Source: Phormidesmis sp963789215
GTDB taxonomy: Bacteria > Cyanobacteriota > Cyanobacteriia > Phormidesmidales > Phormidesmidaceae
DNA: 64,000 bases
Direction of reading: 5' to 3'
NCBI GenBank assembly: GCA_963789215.1
Contig: CAWBJY010000013.1
Coordinates: forward strand, 124,001-188,000
The position numbers and the translations under genes are program-made. The number at the start of each line of letters is the position of its first letter. The first letter of the stretch is position 1. Positions 35,777-43,853 of this stretch are shown here, in pieces. Below the pieces are notes generated by a model that had not been told where the DNA came from, did not search any database, and worked only from the letters and a program-made list of their open reading frames with translations.

Positions 35777-37519
35777 TCACTGCAGTACTTCTTTGAGCTT
35801 GTGCTGGTTCCACAAATCTTGATAAAGACCTTTCTGCTCGACAAGTTCTACATGGGTGCCCGACTGGACGATCCGGCCTCGATCCATCACTAGGATGCGA
35901 TCGCACGAAGCCGCCGCCGACATCTGGTGCGAGACAAAAATCACCGTTTTGCGCTGCGTCTCGCCAGAAAGGTTATCTAAAATCTGAGTCGCGGTCTGGT
36001 TATCTACGCTAGAGAGCGCGTCATCTAGTACCAGAATAGGCGCATCGACTAACAGCGCCCGAGACAGCGCCGACCGCTGCCGCTGACCGCCAGAAAGCGT
36101 GATACCGCGCTCACCCACCAGCGTCTTGTATTGGTTGGGAAAATTCAAAATCTCGCCGTGAAGCTGCGCTTCTTTAGCCGCGTATTCTACTTCGCGCTGC
36201 TCAGCCACTGGATCGCCGTATCTGACGTTATTTTTGACGGTCGTACTAAACAAAAAGCTATTTTGAGGAACAAAGGCGATCGCACCTCTAAGATCCGACA
36301 GCTCCACCTTCGTCACGTCTAGCCCGTCTATAAACAGCTCGTTCGCATCAATCTCTAGCAGCCGAGGCAGGGCCATTGCCAGCGTCGATTTGCCTGAGCC
36401 AATTGGCCCCACCACGGCCACAGTCTGTCCAGGCTCAATCGTAAAATTAACGCGATCTAACGCTGGGCGCGTGGAACCTGGGAAAGTAAAGGTGAGATCG
36501 CGAGCTTCTAGTCGGCCAACTGGGTTAGAAAGCGCGATCGCACTCGAAGTATCGCGAATTTCCGGCTTGGCCTCAAAAATAGCCTCCACCCGATCCAAAC
36601 TAACTTCGCCCCTTTGATAGGCCGTAATCGTAAAGCCTAAGAGCGCCGTTGGAAAAACGAGCTGCTGAATAAACAAGAAAATAGCGACAAAATCGCCCGC
36701 CGACATCTGACCATTACGAATAGCCTGAGAACCAATCGCCAGCGCAATTACCAGACTCAAGCTAGCAAAGCCACCGAGCAAAGGGAAAAGCGTATTTCGA
36801 GTCTTCGCAAGTGCCAGGTTTGCTTCTAACAAGCTGCTGTTGCGCCGAGAAAATGCCAGCCGCTCATTTTCCTCTTGAGCATAAATTTTCACCAGAGAGA
36901 TACCGCCCATATCCTCTTGAATCAGGTCGCTGATGTTAGAGATTTCTTCTTGAACCTCTAGCTGCTGCCGTCGCAGACGGTTGCCAAAAACAGCCACTAC
37001 GCTAAACATCACCGGGTAAACTGCAAGCGAAAAGAGCGTGACGCGGCCATTGAGATCGGCCATTGCAGGCACAATCATAATGTAGGCAAAAAACGTGTTT
37101 GCCATACTCAGCACGGCAAATCCTAACAGACGGCGAATATTATCGACATCGCTTGTCGCTCTATTAATCAGATCGCCAATCGTATTACGCGCAAAGTAAG
37201 CAGGCTCTAACGTTAGCAAATGCTCAAAAATGCGCTGCTTTAGATCGAACTCTACTTGCCGGCCAACGCCAAATATCAAAATACGCGAGGCCATACGGAT
37301 AAACCACATAACGCTCGCTAGTACAAAGACCAGCAAAACGTAGCGCAACAGCCGACCAAAGCTAAAAGTAACGGTCAGCTCATCAACGATATAGCCAATA
37401 ATTAGCGGAATAGAAACGCCGACCGCGTTAACCACTAGCAAGGCCAATAGGCCCAAAATTACATCCTTTCGATGCGGCTTCAAATAAGCAGCAAACCGCA
37501 TCAGTCTCGATTGAGCCAT
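35777..37519 (-). CDS. ABC transporter, fused permease and ATPase (exporter)
   Basis: Half-size type I ABC exporter that would act as a dimer. Six membrane helices occupy the first 320 residues (for example VILGLLALLVVNAVGVSIPLIIGYI), followed by the nucleotide-binding domain: Walker A GPIGSGKST, Q-loop in FVPQNSFLF, signature TLSGGQRQRSALSRALL, Walker B PILVLDDALSSVD and the H-loop VIFVSHQMSA. I use ATG at 37519; a TTG at 37528 would add three residues. 580 residues. Substrate unknown; no other transport gene lies nearby to help. Convergent with pilC. Confidence 0.92.
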   Translation of the reverse strand: MAQSRLMRFAAYLKPHRKDVILGLLALLVVNAVGVSIPLIIGYIVDELTVTFSFGRLLRYVLLVFVLASVMWFIRMASRILIFGVGRQVEFDLKQRIFEHLLTLEPAYFARNTIGDLINRATSDVDNIRRLLGFAVLSMANTFFAYIMIVPAMADLNGRVTLFSLAVYPVMFSVVAVFGNRLRRQQLEVQEEISNISDLIQEDMGGISLVKIYAQEENERLAFSRRNSSLLEANLALAKTRNTLFPLLGGFASLSLVIALAIGSQAIRNGQMSAGDFVAIFLFIQQLVFPTALLGFTITAYQRGEVSLDRVEAIFEAKPEIRDTSSAIALSNPVGRLEARDLTFTFPGSTRPALDRVNFTIEPGQTVAVVGPIGSGKSTLAMALPRLLEIDANELFIDGLDVTKVELSDLRGAIAFVPQNSFLFSTTVKNNVRYGDPVAEQREVEYAAKEAQLHGEILNFPNQYKTLVGERGITLSGGQRQRSALSRALLVDAPILVLDDALSSVDNQTATQILDNLSGETQRKTVIFVSHQMSAAASCDRILVMDRGRIVQSGTHVELVEQKGLYQDLWNQHKLKEVLQ

Positions 37520-37710
37520 ACCAGGCAAGCCTATGAAAAAACGCAGATAAATGAGTCGCCCGCAGCAGTCGTCGCTGATGTTAGCTTTGACGCTCGGTTA
37601 ACCAGGATACTGTGAAATTTACGGTATCGTGCCTATCTATCGGCCAAAGCTTGGGGCGATCGCCTCAACAATCACGCTATAAAACGCCCATGCTCGCAGC
37701 TTGCCCGCAG

Positions 37711-38820
37711 CTAGAGTTCTATGTTGGGATCCCACCCAAAGTTGAAGTCAGGCAGCCAGCCCCGAAGAAAGTAATAGAGCGAAGTGAGCACTTCATTCCA
37801 ATAGCGGGTTGTTAGCTGTAGCGCATCGACATTAGGCAATATAGCGGGCAACTGATCTAGCAAATCATTACTGCCCGTACCGATAGCGCTTACATAAAAG
37901 TCTGTCGGTTTAGCAATGACCTCTAGCTCAATCTTTTCAAAGCTTAGCGCAGCTCTAGACATCACGATGGCAGGGGCGATTAAAACCACGCGCGGATCGT
38001 CATTCGTATTCGCCTCTCTGCGAGCCGCTTGGCCTTCTACAATCAGCCCTCTGTCCTCTAGCAATCCTTCCACTCTACGGGCCGCTTCGTGAACATTTAA
38101 CCCCGTATTCGTCGTGATGATGTCTTCACCAAAGACACCGCTGCGGGTTAGCACATTGCGGATCACCGTTTCTGCGTTAGAAGTAGTGGTATCGTCGCGG
38201 TCCGTATCGGCAGTGACAAAGACAAAGGGCGTCGCGCCTCTATCTCTAGCTCGCCCATACAAATCAGCAGCGTAAATCAACTGAGGCGTTAGCGTCGCGT
38301 TAACCGAAGCATCCGAAGTAGAGCGAGCAGCATCTAGCGTATTCAAATCGGAGCTATCGCCTAGCACCACAATCGCAGCGGCTTCTCCCAAGTTGCCTTG
38401 AAGTGGGATATCAACCGGGCAAACCTCACCGCAGACGCGAGCGCGCTCTTCGTAGGCAAGGCGAACGGACTGCTCAGCGTCGCGAACTAGAAGCTGAGCA
38501 AAAATTGGAATACTCGAGAAAAGCAAAATACCCAGCGCGATCGCCACCGGCAATCCTCTTGCCTTCTTCGTCCCCTCACTGAGCGCCGAGCCCATCAGCA
38601 CCAAAGACGCACCCAGCGGCGTGAGCGGAAAAGATACAATCCGCCAAATAACCTGCACCGTGCCATCGTCGGGCTTGAGAAAAGAGAGCGCCAGCAGCAG
38701 CAGTAGAATCACCCCGCCAAACCAGGTGAGATACTTTCTGGGAATGATTCGAGCGAGCGCATACCAAATTAAAAGCCCGACCGAGGCCCATAACAGTATA
38801 CGAGTGAGCAATACCAGCAT
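37711..38820 (-). CDS. YdcF/DUF218-family membrane protein
   Basis: 369 residues. Three to four hydrophobic helices at the N-terminus (LVLLTRILLWASVGLLIWYAL, GGVILLLLLALSFL, and one near 95-112) precede a periplasmic-side domain of DUF218 type: AAAIVVLGDSSD, LIYAADLYGRARDRGATPFVFVTAD, SNAETVIRNVLTRSGVFGEDIITTN and VVLIAPAIVMSRAALSFEK. Relatives include SanA/ElyC-type envelope proteins, whose biochemical role is unclear. ATG start. No operon partner. Confidence 0.75.
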   Translation of the reverse strand: MLVLLTRILLWASVGLLIWYALARIIPRKYLTWFGGVILLLLLALSFLKPDDGTVQVIWRIVSFPLTPLGASLVLMGSALSEGTKKARGLPVAIALGILLFSSIPIFAQLLVRDAEQSVRLAYEERARVCGEVCPVDIPLQGNLGEAAAIVVLGDSSDLNTLDAARSTSDASVNATLTPQLIYAADLYGRARDRGATPFVFVTADTDRDDTTTSNAETVIRNVLTRSGVFGEDIITTNTGLNVHEAARRVEGLLEDRGLIVEGQAARREANTNDDPRVVLIAPAIVMSRAALSFEKIELEVIAKPTDFYVSAIGTGSNDLLDQLPAILPNVDALQLTTRYWNEVLTSLYYFLRGWLPDFNFGWDPNIEL

Positions 38821-38936
38821 TTTTTCTCTTTAGAAGTTAGCGGAGTCGGTGACTAGCACCGCTGAACGATAGCAGTCAGCCAGTACATTTAACCACTTGT
38901 GTGAAAAGTTAAGCATATTCAGCTCATTTCAGCCAC

Positions 38937-38970
38937 AAAAAAACGGAAGCTCTTTTATCAGTGCCTCCGT
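38937..38970 (-). terminator. Intrinsic terminator of the DUF1517 gene
   Basis: On the minus strand ACGGAGGC pairs with GCTTCCGT (one G-U) around a 12-nt loop and is followed by seven T residues, about 55 bp beyond the DUF1517 stop. Confidence 0.8.
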
Positions 38971-39025
38971 CTTAATGTGCTTTTAGCGAGTATCCTCGCC
39001 TGCCTTCAACGGCAGAATAGCGAAC

Positions 39026-40006
39026 CTAAATGAGCTTAAGATTTGGGTACTCAGCAATCATTTCGTCAGCGGTAAGCGTCTCTCCAGAAGCCTGTGGCGT
39101 CCAAAGCACTTCTACCGCCATCAGCTGTTCGCTAGAGACCGACCCAATTTTGCTAATAGCATCGCGAACATCCTCTTGAGTGCTCACTTTAGGCAAGTTC
39201 AGTTTGCCTTGAGTCGCTACCAGCACAGTCGCAACAATATATTCACCCGGCGCTGAGTTTGCTAAGTCTCCACTAGTTGGCAGGGCCGCTTTAGGCGCGG
39301 CTTGGGTAAGCTGCGCATTCACGTTAGAGAGCGTCTCGCCCGTAAACTTACTGCGTTCGGCGATCGCGAGCTGATTAAACGCCTGCTCAGCAGATGAGAG
39401 CTTGGTTTGGTCTGACTCAACGTCGGCGTAGGCCCAGTATTCAGGGTTACGCATCAAAGACAGCGTTGTCTCTTGCAGGACTTTGGTCAAACCATCAGAG
39501 GTGCCCGTATCCGCGCTTTGAGCAATCTGATTGAGATCCGCTTGCAGACTCCGAGCTTCTGCTAGCAAACCCACCTGTAAACGGGCAACAGAAACCGTTG
39601 GGTTGCTGCTGTAGGCTTCAACCGTGTCGGCGTTGACTCCCGAATTGCGAAAGGCATTGAGAATAAAGTTGGCCAGGGCGATCGCAATGATAATGCCAAA
39701 GATGCCGCCACCGCCGCCAAAACCCAAGAACGGAACGATGAACGGCAAGCCGAATCCACCGCCTGGATAGTAGCCACCGCCACCGTATCCAGCAGAAGGC
39801 CCCCGTGGAGCCGATCTCGGCATAGAGCGACTAGGCGCACGGAAGCTGCCGCCACCGATACGTCCGCCGCCACGTGCGGCCATCGCACCATCTGCCTGAG
39901 AAAATATCAGCACGGCGGCAAGGCCGAAGATAAAGCAGGACTTGAGAACAGACTTTAGTAGGGGTCTCATAGAGAGACGCGCCCAGGTTTTCATTCTTTC
40001 AACCAT
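39026..40006 (-). CDS. DUF1517 membrane protein
   Basis: Conserved cyanobacterial/plastid protein with a signal or membrane segment (SCFIFGLAAVLIFSQADGAMA), an Arg/Ser/Gly-rich stretch (ARGGGRIGGGSFRAPSRS), a Gly-rich hydrophobic helix (GGGGGIFGIIIAIALANFIL) and a soluble C-terminal domain of about 200 residues with VSVARLQVGLLAEARSLQADL and EYIVATVLVATQGKLNLP. Function not established. The start could be ATG at 40006 or 39994; neither has a good ribosome site. About 326 residues. An intrinsic terminator follows. Confidence 0.85.
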   Translation of the reverse strand: MVERMKTWARLSMRPLLKSVLKSCFIFGLAAVLIFSQADGAMAARGGGRIGGGSFRAPSRSMPRSAPRGPSAGYGGGGYYPGGGFGLPFIVPFLGFGGGGGIFGIIIAIALANFILNAFRNSGVNADTVEAYSSNPTVSVARLQVGLLAEARSLQADLNQIAQSADTGTSDGLTKVLQETTLSLMRNPEYWAYADVESDQTKLSSAEQAFNQLAIAERSKFTGETLSNVNAQLTQAAPKAALPTSGDLANSAPGEYIVATVLVATQGKLNLPKVSTQEDVRDAISKIGSVSSEQLMAVEVLWTPQASGETLTADEMIAEYPNLKLI

Positions 40007-40139
40007 GATCAACTTTTGAACGGTTTGTGAGATGTGTTTTATATGCTGTTACTGTAACGCTTTTCTCTAGGTGAAAGAGAGTCCTTCAACCCATCAAAAG
40101 GAAGGGATTGCCGTACTTCGCAGCCAGTTTGGCCGCTAA

Positions 40140-40183
40140 ACTTTAGGCGCACTTTAGGCGGACTTCAGGCAGACTTTAGGCGC
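40140..40183. repeat. 11-bp tandem repeat next to the thiS stop
   Basis: ACTTTAGGCGC, ACTTTAGGCGG, ACTTCAGGCAG and ACTTTAGGCGC, head to tail, ending two bases from the thiS stop codon. Confidence 0.9.
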
Positions 40184-40185
40184 AC

Positions 40186-40428
40186 TTACGCCTTATTAAC
40201 CGCATCTAATCCGCCGCCAACAATCGTAACTATCTCCAGTTGGTCGCCCGATTGAAGCACCGTCTCATCCCACAGTCCTCTCGTTAATATCTCGCCGTTA
40301 TATTCCACCGCAACCAGTTTGGGATTAAGTCCAATCTGGGTCAAAAAATCAGGCAAATTTGCACCTAAAGGGCATAGCTTAGACTCTCCATTCACTTGGA
40401 GTTCAATCGTGTCGAGCGGGTTATTCAT
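40186..40428 (-). CDS. thiS: Sulfur carrier protein ThiS with C-terminal extension
   Basis: Ubiquitin-like protein whose C-terminal glycine is thiocarboxylated to donate sulfur to the thiazole of thiamine. IELQVNGESKLC, the LVAVEYNGEIL segment and GDQLEIVTIVGGG match the family. Normally the protein ends at the Gly-Gly; here seven more residues, LDAVNKA, follow GGG before the stop. Function would need either removal of these residues by a protease or use of another mechanism. 80 residues, ATG start. 45 bp downstream of thiE on the same strand. The stop lies at the edge of the 11-bp repeat array. Confidence 0.88.
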   Translation of the reverse strand: MNNPLDTIELQVNGESKLCPLGANLPDFLTQIGLNPKLVAVEYNGEILTRGLWDETVLQSGDQLEIVTIVGGGLDAVNKA

Positions 40429-40473
40429 TCAAAGGCACTGTCTATCTATTATTGCTGATTTTGCTACGCCCAC

Positions 40474-41874
40474 CTAGTGGGACGATGCGTGCTGTTGGGT
40501 TTGTCGAACGAGCGATCGCGCCACTTCAGCCGGATCGTCAGCCTCCATAAGCGCTCGGACTACTGCCACTCGAGTAGCACCAGCTGCTAACGTTGGCTCC
40601 AAATTATCAGCATTAAGACCACCAATCGTAAACCAGGGCATCGTGGCATGTTCAGCGGCATAGCGCACGTAATCGTTACCCGAAGCCGCTTTACCTGGCT
40701 TAGTCGGCGTTTCGTGCACTGGCCCCACGCCGATATAGTCTGCCTTCTCAGCTAAAGCCCGCTGAAGCTCTTGAGGATTCGTAGTAGAGCGGCCCACGAT
40801 TTTATCTGGGCCTAGAATGCGACGGGCGACCTCCATCGGCAGATCGTGCTGACCCAAATGGACACCATCTGCGTCCGATGCCGCCGCAATATCTATTCGA
40901 TCGTTAACGATAAACAAAGCGCCATAGCGATGACAAAGCGATCGCATTTGCTTAGCCATTGCCAGTCGCTCATCGTCAGCAGCCGTCTTTTCTCGATATT
41001 GCACGATGGCAACGCCACCTTTTAGCGCAGACTCAATGACCTCTAAAAAGTTAGGAACTGGCAAAGTAACCAGGTAAGTATGCGCTCTCGCTAACTGCTG
41101 CCAACGCTGCGCTGAACTCTCGTCTAAATGGGCGGGCGTAAACTCTGAATTCACCATGGGATCTAATATTTGAGCATCTGACATTTGAGCATCTAAAACT
41201 TGGGCATCCAAAACTTGACTATCGATTGTATAAAGCTGATATCGCATCTGCTTGCAAGCGGCAGACATCTCCAGATTATAGAGTTTGCCATATTCTTCGA
41301 GCACTCTAAGCGCCTCTTGAACCCGCGCAAAATTAGCTTGTAAAAGAGCTAATAAACTAGTGCGAACAGCCTCCTTGGCGTGCGTTAGGCCGGTACCTAA
41401 ATCGCCCGGCGTATCTCTTGAAGCCCGAATCTGCGAGCTGTGCCAACTCGCCAGCACCTGACGTAAATGCTTAAGCTGCGCCGTGGACGCCTCATCATTT
41501 AGACCAAACCGGCACCATTCCTCAATGGTTCGAATGCCTTCTCTAGCCCGATCTAAATTAGCATCTAGGATACGCAGTACGGCTAAGCGCTCGAATGGTT
41601 GACAGCTTAAAAGCGGAGCCTCTAAAGCAGATACCGAAGAAGGCGTCGATAAACTATCGTTCTGTTCGACCAAACGGGAAAACTTGATTTGGGACAAGCG
41701 CGGTGTGATGTCTTTGCTTTGGGACAAACGCGGTTCAGCGTCGGCGTTTGTAGCACTAGGCGCTGTAGGATCGGACGGTGGGAGCGAGTGAGACATCGGC
41801 AAAGCTGCAAGACAGCTAGAAAACAAGACAGCTAGAAAATAGGAAAAGTTTGTACTCATCCTATCTGTACGCAT
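40474..41874 (-). CDS. thiE: Thiamine phosphate synthase with N-terminal ThiD2-like domain
   Basis: Couples the pyrimidine and thiazole phosphates to thiamine phosphate. The C-terminal TIM barrel has VQYREKTAADDERL, FIVNDRIDIAAASDADGVHLG and YIGVGPVHETPTKPG. Before it is the ThiD2-like helical domain found in cyanobacterial ThiE, starting VLRILDANLDRAREGIRTIEE. The first 95 residues are unusual: a hydrophobic, signal-like stretch (FSYFLAVLFSSCLAALPM) and a Ser/Pro-rich linker with a PRLSQ repeat. An ATG at 41796 would omit the hydrophobic part and may be the real start. A 15-bp repeat (41168-41227) makes DAQVL/DAQVL/DAQMS/DAQIL between the two domains. Confidence 0.9.
   Translation of the reverse strand: MRTDRMSTNFSYFLAVLFSSCLAALPMSHSLPPSDPTAPSATNADAEPRLSQSKDITPRLSQIKFSRLVEQNDSLSTPSSVSALEAPLLSCQPFERLAVLRILDANLDRAREGIRTIEEWCRFGLNDEASTAQLKHLRQVLASWHSSQIRASRDTPGDLGTGLTHAKEAVRTSLLALLQANFARVQEALRVLEEYGKLYNLEMSAACKQMRYQLYTIDSQVLDAQVLDAQMSDAQILDPMVNSEFTPAHLDESSAQRWQQLARAHTYLVTLPVPNFLEVIESALKGGVAIVQYREKTAADDERLAMAKQMRSLCHRYGALFIVNDRIDIAAASDADGVHLGQHDLPMEVARRILGPDKIVGRSTTNPQELQRALAEKADYIGVGPVHETPTKPGKAASGNDYVRYAAEHATMPWFTIGGLNADNLEPTLAAGATRVAVVRALMEADDPAEVARSLVRQTQQHASSH
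41168..41227 (-). repeat. 15-bp tandem repeat in the ThiD2-ThiE linker
   Basis: ATTTGAGCATCTGAC, ATTTGAGCATCTAAA, ACTTGGGCATCCAAA and a fourth degenerate copy. Encodes four DAQxx pentapeptides exactly at the junction of the two domains. Confidence 0.85.
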
Positions 41875-42056
41875 CTTAATCGTTACAGAGGTATCAAAAT
41901 TGTCATGACAAAGATGTCAAGCTTGACAATTACAGGCTCTAAACCTCATATTTCAAAGGCAGGTACAAATGCCTACTCCTTTTGTTCATCTGGGCCAAAT
42001 GACTCGCTGTGCGGGTATTTCCCAGGGTTTGTTCGCTACGAAGAGGCTACCTATTA

Positions 42057-43805
42057 ATGTTGGATTACTATTCTCGGATAGCGGCTATTGCCGCCGCCAG
42101 CGTTTTGCTACTAGGTGCTGCGGTAGAGCCGGCGCGATCGCAAACCACCCTAAACCATTCCAGCAGCGGCCAGTTACTAGCCGCAGGAGCCACTCCAGAA
42201 GGCAGTTACCAAACGCTCTACGTTAATCCAAACGTCGGCAGCGACCAGGCCGAAGGGATTGCAGAGAAGCCCATGCAGACGGTAACCCACGCGCTAGAAA
42301 TTGCAACGCCTAACACGGTCATTGTGCTAGCACCTGGAAAATATACCCAGGCTAGCGGCGAAGTCTTTCCGCTACAGCTCAAGTCGGGGGTCACTATTCA
42401 AGGAACCCCCGGAGAAAACAGCCGAACCGCCATTATTGAAGGCGGCGGCAACTTTAACAGCCCTAGCCGCTCTCAGCAAAATGCGACGGTCGTCGCCGCC
42501 GATCGAGCAGGCATTGCCCAAGTTGCTATCTCTAACCCGGACGGCTACGGCGTCTGGATAGAATCAGCTAGTCCTACGATTTTAGAAAGCGCCTTTGTGG
42601 GCAGCCGTCAAACCGGCATTTATGTCACAGGCGGATCGCCTCGGGTTCAAGGCAGCTACTTTTCGGGCAATCGCGTAGCCGGGCTAGTGGTGTTTGGTGC
42701 GTCCAACGCTAACATCGAAAGCAACATCTTTGAAGAAACAGGCGATGCCATTAGAGTAGTCGAGGGGGCAACGCCCGAAATTATTGGCAACCGAATGACC
42801 AATAACAACGCAGGACTGGTGCTAATCGGAAACGCCCACCCGGTGCTAAGAGACAATCGGATGGAGGGCAACCGCCGCAACGATATCGTTGAAATTGCAG
42901 CGAGTGCTCAAAGTGGTTTAGCCTCACTGCCCACGCGAGTAGAAAATAATGCCGATGTTGTACCCGGCGATCGCCCTAGACTCACAGCCGAAGTCCGTTC
43001 TCCTGTGGTCACAGCACCCCCACCGGCCATTCGATCGCGGCTAATTGCGCAGGCAGAGGCCGCAGCAACTCGAAGACAGGAGGAAGCCGTGTCTGTAGAG
43101 GTTGCCAGTGAACCGGCCATTCAATCTGCTAGTCAGTTTAGTAGCGAGCGACCCGGTGAGCCTACTGAAACAGCTGAAGCCATTGCGAGGCTCAAATCTA
43201 ATTCTCCAGCCGAGTTAGAAGCCGATGCGATTTCTGAAACCATACTGGCGGGAGCGCCTGGATCTGCGCTGGCCGCACTGCAAGCCGGATTATCTGGGCG
43301 AGAAGCCCCGCCGATTGTGGTGGCACTTGGTCCTCGCGCGGTAACCGGTGGAAATCCTGATTCGCCTGTGCTACCTCGCAGAAATCGCAACGATCGCAAC
43401 GAAAGCGAGCAGCCCGTTCGAGAAGAAGCTGAACAGGCTAGTCCCGAGATTAGAAGGCCGCCCGTTAACAGCAATCGGCTAGCGGTGCCTAGCAGCAGTA
43501 TTCCAATCGGCAGCGGTAGCAGCAGCACCGTCTTCTCGCCGCCTAGCGGAGGGGGCGCAGGATCGCCGCCAGCACCGCCTTCAAGAGCACAGGCATTAGG
43601 GTTATACTATCGAGTCTTTGTCGAAGCCTCCGATCCCTTTGTCCAAGACGACGTTAAAGAAGTCGTGCCCGATTCTTTTCGAACGAGCTTTGAAGGAAAA
43701 ACGATGATGCAAGTAGGCGCATTTCCCACCGAAGAAGAAGCTGAAGAGAGAAAGCAGCTACTAGAGCGGAATAACTTCGATGCGCGAGTAGAGTACATTC
43801 GTTAA
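42057..43805 (+). CDS. Secreted DUF1565 beta-helix protein with C-terminal SPOR-like region
   Basis: Signal peptide (IAAIAAASVLLLGAAVEPARS) followed by DUF1565 (YVNPNVGSDQAEGIAEKPMQT) and a right-handed beta-helix with repeated SPTILES, GSPRVQGSYFSGN, NANIESNIFEETG and TPEIIGNRMTNN turns up to about residue 285. A long Ser/Pro/Ala-rich linker leads to a C-terminal module of about 70 residues ending MMQVGAFPTEEEAEERKQLLERN, reminiscent of SPOR peptidoglycan-binding domains. Likely exported to the periplasm or cell surface. ATG at 42057 with AGAGG upstream; a GTG at 42009 is less likely. Divergent from thiE. Confidence 0.82.
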   Translation: MLDYYSRIAAIAAASVLLLGAAVEPARSQTTLNHSSSGQLLAAGATPEGSYQTLYVNPNVGSDQAEGIAEKPMQTVTHALEIATPNTVIVLAPGKYTQASGEVFPLQLKSGVTIQGTPGENSRTAIIEGGGNFNSPSRSQQNATVVAADRAGIAQVAISNPDGYGVWIESASPTILESAFVGSRQTGIYVTGGSPRVQGSYFSGNRVAGLVVFGASNANIESNIFEETGDAIRVVEGATPEIIGNRMTNNNAGLVLIGNAHPVLRDNRMEGNRRNDIVEIAASAQSGLASLPTRVENNADVVPGDRPRLTAEVRSPVVTAPPPAIRSRLIAQAEAAATRRQEEAVSVEVASEPAIQSASQFSSERPGEPTETAEAIARLKSNSPAELEADAISETILAGAPGSALAALQAGLSGREAPPIVVALGPRAVTGGNPDSPVLPRRNRNDRNESEQPVREEAEQASPEIRRPPVNSNRLAVPSSSIPIGSGSSSTVFSPPSGGGAGSPPAPPSRAQALGLYYRVFVEASDPFVQDDVKEVVPDSFRTSFEGKTMMQVGAFPTEEEAEERKQLLERNNFDARVEYIR

Positions 43806-43853
43806 GTCGTTCTTATCCTCAAATCTGCACAAAAAAAGGGGAAAGCGATCGCA

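Noticed and set aside
40429..40473. TPP riboswitch near thiS/thiE
   Set aside because: The gap is only 45 bp and the thiE upstream region shows no CUGAGA-type core.
43806..43853. Possible terminator between the DUF1565 and kinase genes
   Set aside because: A and T runs flank a HIP1 palindrome, but no stem longer than the octamer forms.
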